From Druceiella hillmani (Eukaryota; Arthropoda; Insecta; Lepidoptera; Hepialidae), in the NCBI GenBank assembly GCA_039881145.1, contig JAYKKI010000077.1, positions 3,976,501 to 4,040,500 on the forward strand: DNA of 64,000 nt, read 5' to 3'. This document shows positions 60,461 to 64,000 of this stretch, piece after piece. Under the pieces are notes generated by a model. It was not told where the DNA came from, did no database searches, and saw only the letters and a program-made list of their open reading frames with translations. How positions within the stretch are numbered: position 1 is the stretch's first letter; every line of letters starts with the position of its first letter. The translations under genes and the position numbers were made by a program.

Positions 60461-60600
60461 ACTAGCTGACCCGTGCGAAGTCTTCGCACTATATCGCCAT
60501 CTAGCGTGTTCCAAGTATACAATTTGGCTAAGATATTTGATGTGTCGCCCACAGATGGCGCTCATGCCAATTGTTATAAAAATTAATTTTTTTATTAACA
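60461..60600 (+). mobile_element. Second copy of the CTGACCCGTGCGAAG-type dispersed repeat
   Basis: It starts AACTAGCTGACCCGTGCGAA, then GTCTTCGCAC, with a GCCATCTAGCG and an AGATGGCGCTCATG motif. GTGCGAAG-T-CTTCGCAC is a near-perfect 8-bp inverted repeat, also present (as TGCGAAGTCTTCGCA) in the minus-strand copy near 50436. The far boundary is not defined. Confidence 0.55.
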
Positions 60601-60859
60601 AAAATATTTTTTTCCAATTTTTTTATATTTTTCGCCCAAAGTAGAAAACATAAGCTTTAAGTGGGTATTTTTTTTATTTTTTTTAATAATAACATGCAAA
60701 TGAGTAGAAAAATTTATAAAAATAAAAGTAATGAAAATAAAAATAGTGCAAAAAGTATATGAATATGGTGTATAAAAATAAAAATAAGAAAATAATATTT
60801 AAAAACACAAAAAAGAATAAAAGTGTATAAATAAAAAAATTATAGTCTAAAAACGTATT

Positions 60860-61697
60860 TCATTTATTTTTCAATTCTCTCTCTCCAACTTCAGCACGAG
60901 CCTTCGCTTCTCGAGCCTGACTTAAGAAAATTTCTTTGCGGATTTCATGGAGCTCGTCTTCTCTTCGTTGTTTCTGCTCTATTAACGCCTCATGCTATTT
61001 TTTTTTAATTATTCCGTTTGAAGTAATTGATGTTGGCCGAAAGTGAACCGGATATCCGAATACTGACTGCTGGTGTATCTCCTGCGTATTGGTACATTCA
61101 TTTCGAAGTTTAACATGGATGTTGGCAATGTTTCCGCGGCTACAGCAAAACCTTCACTTCTACTCGTCGATTATTGGTCAGTCTAGCACTAGTAGTAGTC
61201 TTATTACTCAGTAGACTCTAATTCATTCAATGTCAATTCATGAATATCACAATTTTAGAAAGAAAATAAAATAAAAGTCCAATCGAAAGGTTCTTAAATG
61301 AATTTTACAATTTTTAATTTTAAAGGTGATTAAATTACAAACTACTTTCATTTGCACAGTTCTCTTCAGTATTAAATATAAATTCGAATGAAATTCACTT
61401 CAACTCAAGCCCCGTTACTATATTAATCAGTTTCTAAAAAACACTATAAATAAAAGATTAATTCTACCCTTATTTACCTCGATTACACACGTTATTTACC
61501 TCGATTGAATTGCTGGGCAAAATGTTTGGACTTCCACAATTAGCCCTGGCGCTATTAAGGAAACCTCGGGGTCAATTTGGATGTTGCTAATCGCATTTTC
61601 CACCAGTGGCCATCCGCTTCTGCCTATCCTTTGCTAACTCTTTTCTCTGCTTGGCTTTTATATTAAGCCAAAGTCGGCACAGTTGACTTCCTTCTGC
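60860..61697 (-). pseudogene. Decayed Myb/SANT-like (MSANTD/Harbinger-ORF-type) gene relic
   Basis: On the minus strand an exon-like block 61697-61500 starts after TTTAG and reads LWLNIKAKQRKELAKDRQKR, then MATGG. After one frameshift it gives IDPEVSLIAPGLIVEVQ, and it ends at GAG|GTAAAT. A second block (about 61250-61020) reads TLPTSMLNFEMNVPIRRRYT. The third, 61002-60860, is a charged helix ALIEQKQRREDELHEIRKEI, then FLSQAREAKARAEVGE, ending in a stop. L-W-x-N-x-K..ATGGG..IDP followed by a coiled C-terminus is the layout of Myb/SANT-like DNA-binding proteins, many of which derive from Harbinger transposons. The SANT domain itself would lie upstream and was not found. Stops and frameshifts make it a pseudogene. 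Confidence 0.55.
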
Positions 61698-61789
61698 CTA
61701 AAGAAACAAATAAAGTACACGTTTCTTAAGCACATTATTAAAAAAAAAAGAAATTATATTCGTGACAACAAATTAATTATGTATTCATG

Positions 61790-62010
61790 AAACAAATTAA
61801 TTCCGACTTCATCATGGACGAGAGTATAGATCCTATAGAATCCAACTAAAGAGATTTAATTTGTCATCATTATCTGCACGGAGAGAAAGCGCTGATCTAT
61901 TATATTTGTATAAAATCATACTTTCGCATGTTGATTGTCCTATCTCTTCTCTCTACCCAATTTCAACACTCGACTCAGATCCCGTATACCATTACAAGTT
62001 TATAACAATA
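61790..62010 (+). pseudogene. LINE C-terminal fragment
   Basis: The + strand reads QLKRFNLSSLSARRESADLL, then YLYKIILSHVDCP and a degraded tail. The block RLKxxNLxSLxxRRxxxDLxxLYKIIxxxxDCP is conserved after the RT domain of Jockey-type LINEs. Same orientation as the endonuclease fragment at 58.1 kb. Confidence 0.75.
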
Positions 62011-64000
62011 ATACCTGTTTTATAACCCTATAATTCGAATGTGACGATTGCATAACGATATTGTGTCTCCACATCCGTCCTAGGATAATTTTTGAACCAA
62101 ACTTATTAACATTAGGAAAAATAAATAAAAAATATATTATTTATAAATTAAAACCAGCTACGATAGAATTAATATTTTGTTAGTGTGTAGAAAATAATAT
62201 AATTCTAAGTTAATACTAACTCTAATAATTGATCAATACATTTTGTAATATATTTAATAACGCAAATAACCATTGAAAAAGTATACAAAAATACTTTAAC
62301 CATTTTGTGCACACATAATTAGAGTTATAGTACAGTTTTATACTCTGTTTTTTTTATTATACATCAACGTGACTGTAATTTGTTTTGTGAGCCTTTCGAT
62401 AAATAAATTTTAATTTCATTATAAAGTGAACATTTCTGAACTTACCCTTTCATTAATAATACTTTTGTTAAACACAATACTTCCAGCCGAGCAGACGACT
62501 CCTACAACTGTCAGTAAATAATTCGATATATCAATTAAAGATGTGTGTTAACACTTTTTTTTAACGCTATGAACTTTGTACGCTCTGACCTTCTGATTTT
62601 ACTATTTATAAAATGTCATATCCGGCGCGAGATCGATTCTGAAGGAGTATATTCCAAAAAAACAATTTTACGCTTTCTTTTCAATATAATATCACATTAG
62701 TAAAAATGTCGGTTTTTATTTGTTGAGAATAAATAAAACAGTTTAAAGTAAATAATTTTGGCTTTGTTAGTAATTTTTGATCTGCGACGTGATGCAGTAA
62801 TTAAAGGTGGCATATTTTTCATAATTTCCCGGACACGGGAGATGATCAAAGTTAAGATATTAATTCTGGTAGAATCTCAGATCTCCGGGGGGTATAGCAA
62901 CCATATTTTCAAATCGACCGCACGAAGCGAGATTTACTTTGAATGTGATAATAATTATTCATATTAAATTTTGATTAATTTATTAACCTTACTGCGTACA
63001 TAAAGTGAATAATGTAACAGGGCTTTTTGTTAATTTTACTCTTATGTTATTATTGTGCATTATCTACTCTTTCATGGAAAATATTATGTACACTTCAATT
63101 TTATGTATATGATTATTAAATAAACCTTGAAACGTCTGTATTATATGTCTATATTGGGTTGGCAAATGAGTTTTTGGTTACCACTTCATCCATTACTTAA
63201 CTAAAAAGGTTGTGTGAAGTTCCAGAATATTTTGTTATAAGGTATAAAACGCTTATTCAATGACAGCACAAAACCTTTAATTGCGTTATATTAAGTAAAC
63301 ATCGAGTGAGTTTTTTTTACTTTTTGAGTTAGTGTCCGTCAATAATTGTTGACATTAAGACATAACTTTAATTGGCTTTGCAACAGATGATCACAGAAAT
63401 GAGAAATAATAATTAAAGATGCAAACGCTAACGTCTTAGTGCGGGACAAACAAAAGTTTTCTTACATAAACGTAAACTGACTATCGGAAAGGTAATGCTG
63501 AGCAGGTGGAATATAAATGGTGTTATTCATTGGGAGTCGCTTTCGGCGGAACCGACGGTTTGCTGTCAGTAATTTGATCAATTGGTTGACAAATTAGGTT
63601 ATCAACAGGATCGAGTCTATTTTCCCATAATAACGTCAGACCATATACTCGTCAAAAATTAAGGAGTTAGGCTAGCTGTTACTAGTATAGGCACCTATTT
63701 ACCCAAAATTACCCCATCTGCTTGTCACACATTCAGAGCTCTAAATATCATTGACAGAATAAAGATTCGACAGTCCCGTAGTGCTATTTAAACTGCGTCT
63801 TTTAAATACTCTTTTTAATTTTGTTTTAATCACAGTCACCTGAAGTTTACATTGAAGGTCTATTGTCAGTGCCAATCAGTAGGCGGCAAATAAATAAAGA
63901 TGCTGCATATATAGACTGATTTCTTTGGGACATTTAGATTTGAAAATATTTTTTGCAAAAAGCAGTGGGTTAACAACTTGTCATTAATGTCGGTTCAAAC
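62011..64000. other. No recognised gene; mariner-end-like motif near 63155
   Basis: AT-rich with short frames only. TATTGGGTTGGCAAATGAG at 63152-63170 resembles the TTGGGTTGGCAA... terminal repeat of mariner elements, but no transposase text follows that I can read, so this is a possible end or MITE only. Confidence 0.3.

Overview
The window looks like AT-rich nuclear DNA of an insect. Spliced exons, TATA-type promoters, a tRNA-derived SINE and a dense mix of decayed mariner, Helitron, hAT, LINE and Ty3/gypsy relics all point that way. Several dispersed repeat ends (a CTGACCCGTGCGAAG-type terminus, and an AAGGGTTCG...GGTACGGAATCC-type hairpin terminus) are ones I associate with Lepidoptera, so a moth or butterfly is my best guess. 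That is recognition from memory, not a database result.

One host gene is well supported. It runs on the + strand from 9726 to 34024 in five coding exons (9726-11392, 12898-13009, 27215-27494, 29442-29600, 32205-34024). Every exon phase matches and the joined length is 4038 nt, or 1345 codons plus stop. It encodes a protein with a long low-complexity N-terminal half carrying a basic nuclear-localisation-like patch, a central block of about six ankyrin repeats resembling IkB/BCL3-type repeats, and a long Asn/Ser/Lys-rich C-terminal tail. I call it an IkB-like (nuclear IkB/BCL3-type) ankyrin protein; the subfamily is uncertain.

Left of the gene (1-9725) I see an LTR-like or promoter-like stretch at the edge, a CpG-rich island at about 4470-4640 and a long hairpin at 6016-6072, but no gene. 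Intron 2 (14.2 kb) is a transposon trap. It holds a minus-strand Helitron relic (helicase remnant 16530-17600, basic N-terminal remnant 17628-17890), a DDE transposase relic, an internally deleted mariner and a LINE RT tail. Upstream of the Helitron relic, in its own orientation, lie two tandem ~203-bp units. Each has a perfect three-unit heat-shock element (HSE) 42 bp before a TATATAAA box. Beyond these are about five ~100-bp repeats rich in HSE-like blocks and a ten-block HSE with nine perfect blocks (18942-18989). This is the most interesting signal in the window: an hsp-like promoter carried by a Helitron and lying antisense inside an immune-type gene.

Downstream of the gene (34-47 kb) are a diverged direct duplication, a perfect 65-nt palindrome, microsatellites, a SINE, a minisatellite and several short perfect hairpins. 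From 47.69 to 56.1 kb the sequence is nested. A minus-strand mariner transposase is split by a hAT element (48397-55850) with 8-bp near-identical target duplications and CAGGGTTGG ends. That hAT is itself split by a minus-strand Ty3/gypsy errantivirus-like gag-pol element, whose integrase region contains a further dispersed repeat. From 58 to 62 kb there are LINE endonuclease and LINE C-terminal relics, a 44-bp tandem repeat, a TA microsatellite and a decayed Myb/SANT-like gene relic. The right end (62-64 kb) has nothing I can assign except a mariner-end-like motif. No intact transposon open reading frame was found, and no tRNA, rRNA or CRISPR.
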